The notes under the pieces: model-generated
The model's database searches: none
Told to the model about the DNA's origin: nothing
The model's input: only the letters and a program-made list of their open reading frames with translations
In this document: in pieces, positions 8,738 through 17,137 of the stretch
Layout of the letters: every line of letters starts with the position of its first letter
Numbering within the stretch: the first letter of the stretch is position 1
Position numbers and translations under genes: made by a program
From: an uncultured Bacteroides sp.
GTDB lineage: Bacteria; Bacteroidota; Bacteroidia; Bacteroidales; Bacteroidaceae
DNA: 64,000 nt
NCBI GenBank assembly: GCA_945833835.1
Contig: CAMAFR010000004.1
Span: 1 to 64,000 of the forward strand
Direction of reading: 5' to 3'

Positions 8738-9361
8738 AAAAGGGAAAAACGGTATCTTTACAATAAAAATGGTAAAGTTCTGAATACTATTCTGGAGAAC
8801 TTGGAGCAATGTGATTTCATAGCCAAAATGGAAATGTTCGGACGAGAGTCCACAATGGTGTACAGGCTGGTTGATTTTTATACTCTGTTCTATTTCAAGT
8901 TCATTGCGGAAAAGCATAAGCTTGATGAACAATGGTGGAGCCATCATATTGATGATGTGGGAATACGGTCATGGCAGGGGCTGAGTTTCGAACTTGTTTG
9001 TATGCAACATCACCGCCAAGTAAAGAAAGCCCTTGGTATTTCTGGTATGGCCACGACCATTTCAACATGGAAATGCAATCCCGACCCAGAAAAGCATCTT
9101 CCCGGAGCTCAGATTGACATGATCATCGAAAGAGCCGACCGGATGATTCATTTATGTGAAATGAAATTCTCACAGAAAGCCTACAATATTACTGCCGACT
9201 ATGAAAAAAAACTCCGGGAACGTATGTGGATTTTTGACACGAAGACAAAAAACAAGAAACCGCTTGTACATACCTTTGTAACGACTTTCGGACTGGGCGA
9301 GGGCAAACACCATAGCATTGTCCACAGTGAAGTGACAATGGATGACCTTTTTAATTTTTGA
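8738..9361 (+). pseudogene. 5'-truncated AAA/DUF234-type ATP-binding protein (C-terminal part only)
   Basis: The frame is open from just after a stop at 8735. It encodes about 207 residues matching the C-terminal half of the Bacteroidales ATP-binding protein family: the winged-helix stretch KVLNTILENLEQCDFI, then YRLVDFYTLFYFKFI, then a PD-(D/E)XK-like tail with AQIDMIIERAD and LCEMKFSQKAY. The N-terminal P-loop ATPase domain (about 200 residues in intact relatives) is absent. There is no convincing start; the first candidates are a TTG at 8801 or later ATGs. A 17-bp inverted repeat lies where the ATPase domain should be. This looks like a relic of a mobile or defence-associated gene. Expression as a short nuclease-like domain cannot be excluded. 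Confidence 0.75.
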
Positions 9362-9393
9362 TGGTTATTAGGGTACAGCTATCAGAGCTAAAC

Positions 9394-9512
9394 CCGATGG
9401 TTTTCTGTAAAAAGTCAGAGATACCTCTCGTATTGGGTAGAATATGGGTAGAAATAGTGCGGTGGTGACTGCCCGTCGGATAAGCTGCATCCCGTATTCC
9501 GATAGAAAAGTG
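9394..9512. repeat. 119-bp direct repeat, copy B
   Basis: Second copy of the repeat at 8479-8597, offset by 915 bp in the same orientation. It lies between the ATPase relic stop and the broken susD, and contains the 11-bp-spaced pair GGTAGAA/GGTAGAA at 9436 and 9447. Confidence 0.8.
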
Positions 9513-9559
9513 AAGTATTTGGGCAATCGACAATAGGTTGATAATTAGAGGGTTGTTTG

Positions 9560-10123
9560 TTCTTAAAGTTCGGCGGTTACTATTGCGATGCCGACGGTTA
9601 TCCCGAATGCGGCTTCAACACCACGGGCGAGCTGTACACCTACTTGGTGGCCCATCCCGAGGACTGCCGCAGCCAGCTCATCAAGGACCAGTCGGATGCG
9701 AAGTCGTATGATTATCCTGGCTTCTATCCGGCCAAGTATCCCGGACGCGACAACTCCATCTACGTGAACAACCCGAAGATTATCCGTCTGTCTGAAGTTT
9801 ATCTGATTGCCGCTGAGGCCGCTGTCAAGACGGGGGATGCCGCCAAGGCCGCCGGGTACATCAATAAGCTCCGTCAGAACCGTATTGACGGATATGCCGA
9901 TGTCGCTTCGGTGACGATTGACGATGTGCTGTGGGAGTACCGCGTGGAGCTCTTCTGCGAGAACCAGAGCACCTTCTGCTACTGGCGCAACAAGAAGAGC
10001 GTCCATGTAGATCAGGCCAGTGGCGAAAAAGACATCAACTACGATGACTACCGCACCATCCTGCCGATTCCGCAACGCGAAATTGACTACAACTCTGGAG
10101 TGAAGCAGAATTCTGGTTATTAA
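9560..10123 (+). pseudogene. Orphan C-terminal fragment of a SusD/RagB-family protein
   Basis: About 187 codons equivalent to the last third of a SusD protein (whole family about 500-600 aa). It includes the PKIIRLSEVYLIAAEAAVK helix pair characteristic of RagB/SusD and the late motif RTILPIPQREIDYN before the stop. The frame is open only from a stop at 9542. No signal peptide, lipobox, start codon or upstream susC remains. The break at about 9555-9560 lies 45 bp after repeat copy B, so the 5' part was lost where the recombinase patch begins. The fragment keeps its own strong terminator and a GC-rich codon style like the core genes. It differs clearly from both complete SusD proteins in the window. 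Confidence 0.85.
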
Positions 10124-10151
10124 CCGGACTGACTCCTGAAGAGACCGCACA

Positions 10152-10196
10152 ACGTGGGTTCCAAGACTGACGCAGCCTTGGGACCCACGTTTTTTT
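10152..10196 (+). terminator. Rho-independent terminator of the susD remnant
   Basis: A 14-bp stem (10152-10165 with 10177-10190, one wobble) and 11-nt loop are followed by seven T. This was the end of the original susD transcript and now isolates hflX from the accessory patch. Confidence 0.9.
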
Positions 10197-10268
10197 ATCG
10201 TGCTTCCACTCCCCGCATCTGTGTCTTCGAAGGGGAATGAGAGCGGCCTGCCCGGCTTTCCGGACGGT

Positions 10269-10334
10269 GTCGGACAATCGTCTGACACCTGTCGGACAAC
10301 TGTCCGGTAACCGTCGGACAAGTGTCCGACATCA
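10269..10334. repeat. Three tandem 22-bp repeats with internal dyad
   Basis: GTCGGACAA begins at 10269, 10291 and 10313, exactly 22 bp apart. Each unit carries an inverted partner of the form GTCYGAC or GTCCGG. Units are about 70-80% alike by eye. The block lies about 100-160 bp upstream of the hflX -7 box. The spacing of two helical turns and the internal symmetry resemble tandem operator sites, but no binding protein can be named. Confidence 0.65.
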
Positions 10335-10429
10335 TCCGAACGATATAGAACGTACAGCCCAAGCAGTATAGAAGCCGCCTGCCGGATGAAATATTGTCCG
10401 AAAAAGCGGAGCATTGCAAGGAATTTTCC

Positions 10430-10437
10430 TATCTTTG
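10430..10437 (+). promoter_or_regulatory. -7 element for hflX
   Basis: TATCTTTG matches TAnnTTTG, 33 bp before the ATG at 10471. No TTTG at the ideal spacing is seen upstream. Confidence 0.6.
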
Positions 10438-10470
10438 CCCCGTAATTATCATTATAGAAGCCTATACCGA

Positions 10471-11733
10471 ATGAAAGAATTTGTTATTTCTGAGGCACAG
10501 ACCGAAAAGGCTGTGCTGGTGGGACTGATAACCCAGATGCAGGACGAGCGCAAGACCAATGAGTATCTGGATGAGTTGGCCTTTCTGGCCGAGACCGCAG
10601 GGGCAGAGGTGGTCAAGCGGTTCACACAGAAGCTGGACACTCCCAATTCCGTCACTTACGTGGGCAAGGGCAAGCTGCAGGAAATCCGCGCTTACCTGGA
10701 ACAGCAGAACGAAAGCGAGGAGACGGAGATAGGCATGGTGATTTTCGACGATGAGCTGTCTGCCAAGCAGATCCGTAATATAGAGAACGAACTGAAGGTG
10801 AAGATACTGGACCGCACCTCGCTGATTCTGGACATCTTTGCCATGCGTGCCCAGACGGCCAACGCCAAGACGCAGGTGGAGCTGGCGCAGTATAAATACA
10901 TGTTGCCCCGCCTGCAACGGTTGTGGACGCACCTCGAACGTCAGGGCGGCGGCTCCGGTGCCGGCGGCGGCAAGGGCTCGGTGGGTCTGCGCGGACCCGG
11001 TGAGACGCAGCTGGAGATGGACCGCCGTATCATCTTGAACCGCATGGCCCTGCTCAAGCAGCGGCTGGCGGAGATTGACACCCAGAAGACGACCCAGCGC
11101 AAGAACCGCGGGCGGCTGATACGGGTGGCGTTGGTGGGCTATACCAACGTGGGCAAGTCTACATTGATGAACCTGCTGGCCAAGAGCGAGGTGTTTGCCG
11201 AGAACAAGCTGTTTGCCACGCTCGACACCACTGTGCGCAAGGTCATCATCGAGAACCTGCCTTTCCTGCTGAGCGACACGGTCGGCTTTATCCGCAAGCT
11301 GCCCACCGACCTGGTGGACTCGTTCAAGTCCACCTTGGACGAAGTGCGTGAGGCCGACCTGCTGCTGCACGTGGTGGACATCTCGCACCCCGATTTCGAG
11401 GAGCAGATCCAGGTGGTGGACAAGACCATCGCCGACCTGGGAGCCGGCGGCAAGCCCACCATGATTGTCTTCAATAAGATAGACGCCTATACCTACGTGC
11501 AGAAGGCCGAGGACGACCTGACCCCGAAGACCAAGGAGAACATCACCCTGGAGGAGCTGATGCACACCTGGATGGCCAAGATGGACGACAACTGCCTGTT
11601 CATTTCGGCCAGGGAGAAGACCAACCTGGACGAGCTGAAGGACCGTGTCTATAAAAAGGTGCGCGAACTGCATGTGCAGAAGTATCCCTACAATGACTTT
11701 TTATACCAGACCTACAATACAGAAGAATTATGA
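10471..11733 (+). CDS. hflX: GTPase HflX
   Basis: A ribosome-associated GTPase that rescues or splits stalled ribosomes. The 420-aa product has the N-terminal HflX domain (about 20-110, with TYVGKGKLQEI), the glycine-rich linker ending GLRGPGETQLEMDRR (about 185), and a G domain with G1 GYTNVGKST (about 225), G3 DTVGFI and G4 NKID. Length is normal. An ATG at 10471 is chosen because it follows the -7 box at 10430; the frame is open 57 bp further upstream but that part would precede transcription. Its stop overlaps the start of the DUF4954 gene by 4 bp (ATGA), so the two are translationally coupled. Confidence 0.96.
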   Translation: MKEFVISEAQTEKAVLVGLITQMQDERKTNEYLDELAFLAETAGAEVVKRFTQKLDTPNSVTYVGKGKLQEIRAYLEQQNESEETEIGMVIFDDELSAKQIRNIENELKVKILDRTSLILDIFAMRAQTANAKTQVELAQYKYMLPRLQRLWTHLERQGGGSGAGGGKGSVGLRGPGETQLEMDRRIILNRMALLKQRLAEIDTQKTTQRKNRGRLIRVALVGYTNVGKSTLMNLLAKSEVFAENKLFATLDTTVRKVIIENLPFLLSDTVGFIRKLPTDLVDSFKSTLDEVREADLLLHVVDISHPDFEEQIQVVDKTIADLGAGGKPTMIVFNKIDAYTYVQKAEDDLTPKTKENITLEELMHTWMAKMDDNCLFISAREKTNLDELKDRVYKKVRELHVQKYPYNDFLYQTYNTEEL

Positions 11734-13718
11734 GTGACTATCGACAACTGACGGCGGCCGAGATAGACTGCCTGCAACGGCAGAACTGTACGGCCGATGA
11801 CTGGAGCAACATCCGGGTGGCCGAACGCTTTTCGCCCGAATACATTCACCACGTACGCTTTTCGGGACCCATCCGGCTGGGGGTCTTTGAGAAGGATTTC
11901 CAGTTGTGTGGAGGGGTGTCCCGCCACTCGGGCATCTCGTATGCCAACCTGCACCATGTGGAGGTGGGCGACAACTGCTGCATAGAGCACATCAAGAACT
12001 ATATCGCCAACTACCGCATCGGCGAGTGTACCTTTATAGATAATGTGGACATTATCCTGACCGACGGCAAGAGCTGTTTCGGCAACGGGGTGGAAGTGTC
12101 GGTGCTGAACGAGACGGGCGGGCGCGAAGTCATGATACACGACTGCCTCTCGGCCCATCAGGCCTATATCATGGCCCTTTACCGCCATCGTCCGCAACTG
12201 ATTGGTGCCATGCGCCGCATCATTGAGGCGTATGCCGAGGCGAATGCGTCCGACGTAGGGACCATCGGCAGCCATGTGTCTATCGTGAATGCCGGCTACA
12301 TCAAGAACGTGCGTGTGGGCGACCGGTGCCAGATAGAAGGAGCGGGCCGCCTGAAGAACGGCAGCATCAACAGCAACGAGGCGGCCCCCGTGCACGTCGG
12401 TTATGGCGTGGTCTGCGATGACTTCATCATCTCCAGCGGCTCGCATGTGGAAGACGGTACGACCCTGACCCGCTGTTTTGTGGGGCAGGCCTGCCACCTG
12501 GGACACAACTATTCGGCGTCCGACTCGCTCTTTTTCAGCAACTGCCAGGAGGAGAACGGAGAAGCCTGCGCCATCTTTGCCGGTCCGTTCACCGTGACCC
12601 ACCACAAGTCGACCCTGCTGATTGCCGGCATGTTCTCGTTCATGAACGCCGGGTCGGGCTCTAACCAGAGCAACCACATGTACAAGCTGGGTCCCATCCA
12701 TCAGGGAGCCTTGGAGCGCGGTGCGAAGACCACATCCGATTCTTACCTGTTGTGGCCCGCCCGTATCGGTGCCTTTTCGCTGGTCATGGGCCGCCATGTC
12801 AACCACCCCGACACGTCCGACCTGCCCTTCTCTTACCTAATAGAGCAGAAGAACACCACTTATCTGGTGCCGGGCGTGAACCTGCGCAGCGTGGGGACTA
12901 TCCGCGACGCGCAGAAATGGCCGAAGCGCGACAAACGGACGGACCCCCATCGGTTGGACCAGATCAACTACAACCTGCTCAGTCCCTATACCATCCAGAA
13001 GATGATGAAGGGACGTGCCATCCTGCAGGAACTGGCACGTGTGTCGGGCGAGACGTCCGAACTCTATTCTTACCAGAGCGCGAAAATCAAGAACTCGGCC
13101 TTGAACAAGGGTATCCGGTTCTACGAGACCGCCATCCATAAGTTTCTGGGCAACTCCGTCATCAAGCGGTTGGAGGCCCTGCAGTTTGCCGACGATGCCG
13201 CCATCCGCGCCCGTCTGCAGCCCGATACGCCCATCGGCGAGGGCGAATGGGTGGACATCTCCGGACTGATTGCGCCCAAGAGCGAGATAGAACGGCTGAT
13301 GGACGACATCGAGCGGGGACAATTGACCACGGTGGACCAGATACACGACCGTTTTGCGGAGATGCACGCCAACTATTATACCTACGAGTGGACCTGGGCG
13401 TACGGCAAGATGCTGGAATTTTACGGACTGCAGGCCGAGGCCATTACCGCCAAGGACATTGCCGGCATTGTCCGCAGGTGGCAGGAGGCCGTGGTAGGCC
13501 TGGACAAGATGGTGTACGAGGATGCCAAGAAGGAGTTCTCGCTGACTTCCATGACCGGCTTCGGTGCCGACGGCTCGCGCAAGGAGCAGCGGCTGGACTT
13601 CGAGCAGGTACGGGGTGATTTCGAAAGCAATCCGTTCGTCACGGCGGTCTTGCAGCATATCGAGGTAAAGACGGCCTTGGGCAACGAATTGATAGACCGC
13701 TTGGGCCATTTGCTGTAA
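11730..13718 (+). CDS. DUF4954 family protein with left-handed beta-helix
   Basis: A 662-aa protein of the Bacteroidetes family DUF4954, of unknown function. The middle part (about 55-300) is rich in hexapeptide-like turns (for example VEVGDNCCIEHIKNY, IGSHVSIVNAGYIKN, VHVGYGVVCDDFIISSG), which suggests a UDP-GlcNAc-acyltransferase-like left-handed beta-helix. The C-terminal half is helical and charged. No signal peptide or membrane segment is seen, so it is probably cytoplasmic. It overlaps hflX by 4 bp. A nucleotide-sugar or acyl transfer role is only a guess from the fold. Confidence 0.85.
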   Translation: MSDYRQLTAAEIDCLQRQNCTADDWSNIRVAERFSPEYIHHVRFSGPIRLGVFEKDFQLCGGVSRHSGISYANLHHVEVGDNCCIEHIKNYIANYRIGECTFIDNVDIILTDGKSCFGNGVEVSVLNETGGREVMIHDCLSAHQAYIMALYRHRPQLIGAMRRIIEAYAEANASDVGTIGSHVSIVNAGYIKNVRVGDRCQIEGAGRLKNGSINSNEAAPVHVGYGVVCDDFIISSGSHVEDGTTLTRCFVGQACHLGHNYSASDSLFFSNCQEENGEACAIFAGPFTVTHHKSTLLIAGMFSFMNAGSGSNQSNHMYKLGPIHQGALERGAKTTSDSYLLWPARIGAFSLVMGRHVNHPDTSDLPFSYLIEQKNTTYLVPGVNLRSVGTIRDAQKWPKRDKRTDPHRLDQINYNLLSPYTIQKMMKGRAILQELARVSGETSELYSYQSAKIKNSALNKGIRFYETAIHKFLGNSVIKRLEALQFADDAAIRARLQPDTPIGEGEWVDISGLIAPKSEIERLMDDIERGQLTTVDQIHDRFAEMHANYYTYEWTWAYGKMLEFYGLQAEAITAKDIAGIVRRWQEAVVGLDKMVYEDAKKEFSLTSMTGFGADGSRKEQRLDFEQVRGDFESNPFVTAVLQHIEVKTALGNELIDRLGHLL

Positions 13719-13733
13719 AGGCGGACGGCTGCT

Positions 13734-15152
13734 ATGGTTGAGCTTATGCGGACAATATTACTGATATGCCTGTCGATGTGGTGCATACAGGCATTTCCTT
13801 GGGGGGAGGGGTATCGCCGGACGGTGACCCGTCCCTGTTTTGTGGCGACCAACACCACCCGTATCGAAATACGGAAAATCATTCTCACGGCAGCCCACAC
13901 GCAGGTGGACGTGTGCATCTATGGCCGTCCGGGCGAGGAGGTGGCGCTTTCTTACAACACTTCCCTCCGTGCGCCGGCGCAGGTCTTCTGCCTGCGTGAG
14001 GCGGATATCCCCCTCGGTGACACCTCGCAGCCCCGGCGGATGCCCGCTACGGGAGTGCTGCCGGTGACCCTGTCGTTTGACCCGATACCCGAGGAGGTGC
14101 ATGCCGTGGATTTTGTGTCGGAAGACTGTGACTGGAAGATTCGCGGCATCCAGCTGACGGGGACTGAGCCTTATGTGTTTGTCCCGACGTTTCTGGAAGA
14201 AGACGGCTTCCGGAAGGAGGACAGCGAGCGGCCCGATCCGGCTTCAGGACCGGGCAAAGGCATCCTCAACGGCTATCTGTTGGGCTATGAGCTGGCACCG
14301 GAGGTGGAGGTGTCTGTACGATACACGGACCGGGTGTTTCCAGCCCCCTGGCAACAGGAGGTCCGTGTGAAGGAGGACGGCTCGTTCCATGCCGAGGTGC
14401 TGCTGCCGTGTGCCGACACGGTGTCGTTGCGCATCAACCAGAAAGAGCTGCAGCTGCTGCTGGTGCCGGGCAAGGAACTGACCGTCTACCTTCATCTGCC
14501 CCGCGTCAGCATGTCGTCGGGGCCGGTGGCGGACAAGCACCGGAAGGGCGGACGGAGTGTGTGGCTGGACGGAGCGGCCTGTGCGGCCAACGAGTCGTTG
14601 CTGGCAGGCGGATGCCCGTCGGAGTGGCTGGCGTTGCGGGAAGGGCTGTCTGCCCAGACCCTGGCGGCTTACCGTGCGGGGCGGGTGAAAGAGCAGGCGG
14701 AGCGTGTGCGGATGCAGGACTCTTTCAGCAGTCCGGTCGTGGCGGAGCTGTCGGCGGAGGTCGGTGGCGACGAAGTCTTCAGCCGTCTGCTGGCCCCTTA
14801 TCGGGGGAAAACGGTGCTGGTGGATTGCTGGGCTACCTGGTGCGGGCCTTGCCGCAAGACACTGCCGTTGATGCGGACGCTCAGGCAGCGGTTGGCAGGG
14901 AAGGGAGTGGTGTTCCTGTATGTGACCGGGGCGACTTCGCCCGAACTGGCATGGCAAGAGATCCTGAAGAAGATGCCGGGTGTCCATTGCCGGCTGACCG
15001 AGGCGCAATGGAAGGCCTTGTGTGCCACCGTCGGGGTGGAGCGCATTCCCGCTTATCTGATTGTTTCGCCCGAAGGCAGGCTGACACGCCGCTTCATCGG
15101 CTTTCCAGGGGTGGACGAGCTGATGAGGGAGGTGGAAAGAGCGGAGCGATAA
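13734..15152 (+). CDS. Exported thioredoxin-like (TlpA-type) protein with N-terminal extension
   Basis: A 472-aa protein. An N-terminal hydrophobic signal (MRTILLICLSMWCIQAF, from Met5) is followed by about 310 residues of beta-rich sequence of no recognised family. A thioredoxin domain follows (about 345-470), with redox motif WATWCGPC (Cys370, Cys373), a mid-domain TGATSPELAW and the cis-Pro region ERIPAYLIV. It is probably a periplasmic disulfide reductase or oxidase of the type common in Bacteroidales. Starts at 13734 or 13746 are both possible; the second gives the cleaner signal peptide. It lies 15 bp after the DUF4954 gene and may belong to the same transcript. The substrate is unknown. 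Confidence 0.8.
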   Translation: MVELMRTILLICLSMWCIQAFPWGEGYRRTVTRPCFVATNTTRIEIRKIILTAAHTQVDVCIYGRPGEEVALSYNTSLRAPAQVFCLREADIPLGDTSQPRRMPATGVLPVTLSFDPIPEEVHAVDFVSEDCDWKIRGIQLTGTEPYVFVPTFLEEDGFRKEDSERPDPASGPGKGILNGYLLGYELAPEVEVSVRYTDRVFPAPWQQEVRVKEDGSFHAEVLLPCADTVSLRINQKELQLLLVPGKELTVYLHLPRVSMSSGPVADKHRKGGRSVWLDGAACAANESLLAGGCPSEWLALREGLSAQTLAAYRAGRVKEQAERVRMQDSFSSPVVAELSAEVGGDEVFSRLLAPYRGKTVLVDCWATWCGPCRKTLPLMRTLRQRLAGKGVVFLYVTGATSPELAWQEILKKMPGVHCRLTEAQWKALCATVGVERIPAYLIVSPEGRLTRRFIGFPGVDELMREVERAER

Positions 15153-15204
15153 GAATGTATCCCGGCCTCTTTTTTTATGCCCTAATCTGACGATAATTCA
15201 TAAA

Positions 15205-15220
15205 TATCTTTGTAACTTTG
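15205..15220 (+). promoter_or_regulatory. Two abutting -7 elements for fumarase
   Basis: TATCTTTG (15205-15212) and TAACTTTG (15213-15220) lie back to back, each matching TAnnTTTG. Either would give a leader of about 34-43 nt. No clear -33 box is present. Confidence 0.6.
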
Positions 15221-15261
15221 CTTCCATAGACATACTAATACTAATTTTTAAATAACAACTT

Positions 15262-16905
15262 ATGGCAACACCTGATTTCAAGTATCAGCCGATGTTCGAG
15301 CACGGTAAGGACACTACCGAATACTATTTGTTGACCAAGGACTATGTGTCGGTCAGCGAGTTTGAAGGAAAACCGATTCTGAAGATTGAAAAGGAAGGTC
15401 TGACGGCGATGGCCAATGCGGCTTTCCACGATGTTTCGTTCATGTTGCGCCGTGAGCACAACGAGCAAGTGGCCAAGATTCTGAACGATCCCGAATCGAG
15501 TGACAATGACAAGTATGTGGCACTGACGTTCCTCCGCAATGCCGAAGTGGCTGCCAAGGGAGTGTTGCCGTTCTGCCAGGATACGGGTACCGCCATCATC
15601 CACGGCGAGAAGGGCCAGCAGGTATGGACTGGCTATTGTGACGAGGAGGCGTTGTCGCTCGGCGTGTTCAAGACGTACACGGAAAACAACCTGCGCTACT
15701 CGCAGAACGCTCCGCTGAACATGTATGATGAAGTGAATACCCGCTGCAACTTGCCCGCACAGATTGACATCGAGGCCACCGAAGGCATGGAATACAAGTT
15801 CCTCTGCGTGACCAAAGGTGGCGGGTCGGCCAACAAGACTTATCTGTACCAGGAAACGAAGGCCATTCTGAACCCGGGTACGCTGGTTCCGTTCCTCGTG
15901 GAAAAGATGAAGACACTGGGTACGGCCGCTTGTCCTCCGTATCACATCGCCTTTGTGATTGGCGGCACGTCGGCCGAGAAGAACCTGCTGACCGTGAAGC
16001 TGGCTTCTACCCATTATTATGACAACCTGCCTACGACGGGTAACGAATATGGCCGCGCTTTCCGCGACATCGAACTGGAGAAGCAAGTACTGGAAGAAGC
16101 TCACCGCATCGGTCTGGGCGCCCAGTTCGGCGGTAAATACTATGCGCACGATGTCCGCATCGTCCGTCTGCCCCGTCATGGCGCTTCTTGTCCGGTGGGT
16201 CTGGGCGTTTCCTGTTCGGCCGACCGCAACATCAAGTGTAAGGTGAACAAGGAAGGTATCTGGATTGAGAAGCTGGATGCCAATCCGGGTGAACTGATTC
16301 CGGAAGCCCTCCGTCAGGCAGGCGAAGGCAATGCCGTGAAGATTGACTTGAACCGTCCGATGCCGGAAATCCTGGCCGAGCTCGACAAGTATCCGGTGGC
16401 TACCCGTCTGTCGTTGAACGGTACCATCATCGTAGGTCGTGACATTGCCCATGCCAAGCTGAAAGAACGTCTGGACAAGGGAGAGGAGTTGCCGCAATAC
16501 ATCAAGGATCATCCTATCTATTATGCAGGTCCTGCCAAGACACCGGCCGGAATGGCGTGCGGCTCAATGGGTCCCACCACTGCCGGACGTATGGATCCCT
16601 ATGTGGATCTGTTCCAGAGCCACGGCGGCAGCATGATTATGTTGGCCAAGGGTAACCGTAGCCAGGCTGTGACGGATGCCTGCAAGAAGCACGGAGGTTT
16701 CTACCTCGGCTCTATCGGTGGTCCTGCCGCTATTTTGGCGCAGAACAATATCAAGAGCATCGAGTGTGTGGAATATCCCGAACTGGGTATGGAGGCCATC
16801 TGGAAGATTCAGGTAGAAGACTTCCCGGCCTTTATCCTCGTGGACAACAAGGGGAACGATTTCTTCAAGCAGATCAAACCGCGCTGTGCCGGCAACTGCA
16901 AATAA
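15262..16905 (+). CDS. Class I (iron-sulfur) fumarate hydratase
   Basis: Catalyses reversible hydration of fumarate to malate. In Bacteroides this step normally runs from malate to fumarate, feeding anaerobic succinate production. The 547-aa protein is the single-chain FumA/FumB type. Cys105 ([10 protein letters not shown]), Cys224 ([10 protein letters not shown]) and Cys318 ([11 protein letters not shown]) match the three [4Fe-4S] ligands of E. coli FumA in both position and context. The N-terminal cluster domain (about 1-345) is followed by the beta domain with [20 protein letters not shown]. Length is normal. It is monocistronic, with its own promoters and an inverted-repeat element after it. 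Confidence 0.96.
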   Translation: MATPDFKYQPMFEHGKDTTEYYLLTKDYVSVSEFEGKPILKIEKEGLTAMANAAFHDVSFMLRREHNEQVAKILNDPESSDNDKYVALTFLRNAEVAAKGVLPFCQDTGTAIIHGEKGQQVWTGYCDEEALSLGVFKTYTENNLRYSQNAPLNMYDEVNTRCNLPAQIDIEATEGMEYKFLCVTKGGGSANKTYLYQETKAILNPGTLVPFLVEKMKTLGTAACPPYHIAFVIGGTSAEKNLLTVKLASTHYYDNLPTTGNEYGRAFRDIELEKQVLEEAHRIGLGAQFGGKYYAHDVRIVRLPRHGASCPVGLGVSCSADRNIKCKVNKEGIWIEKLDANPGELIPEALRQAGEGNAVKIDLNRPMPEILAELDKYPVATRLSLNGTIIVGRDIAHAKLKERLDKGEELPQYIKDHPIYYAGPAKTPAGMACGSMGPTTAGRMDPYVDLFQSHGGSMIMLAKGNRSQAVTDACKKHGGFYLGSIGGPAAILAQNNIKSIECVEYPELGMEAIWKIQVEDFPAFILVDNKGNDFFKQIKPRCAGNCK

Positions 16906-16918
16906 ATGAAGAACTTCG

Positions 16919-17129
16919 TTAAATGAAGAATGAAGAACGAAGAATGAAGAATCTCTTTTTGAATGTAAAACGAAGAATAAGTTGCTCACGCTCCTGTCAT
17001 GTTGAGTGAAACGAAACATCTGTACACCGCTACTGGCGTCAGCTGCGCTACCCCAACAGATTCTTCACTTTCGTTCAGAATGACAAGAAAAGGAGATTCT
17101 TCATTCTTCGTTCTTCATTCTTCATTTAA
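16919..17129. repeat. MITE/REP-like palindromic element with 42-bp terminal inverted repeats
   Basis: The outer arms 16919-16960 and 17088-17129 are inverted copies with one mismatch in 42. They are built from AATGAAGAAC-type units. Inside lies a second, shorter palindrome (16995-17024 with 17055-17085) containing TGTCATGTTGAGTGAAACG and its imperfect inverse, a motif related to widespread intergenic TGTCATTCTGA repeats. No transposase lies nearby. The element fills the gap between two convergent genes and would form a very long hairpin in RNA, so it probably also ends transcription. Confidence 0.85.
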
Positions 17130-17137
17130 AAAGGGTT

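Noticed and set aside
8801..9361. A complete gene starting at TTG 8801
   Set aside because: The homologous reading continues upstream of that codon to 8738 and the expected P-loop domain is absent. A truncated gene explains this better than a full gene with a rare start.
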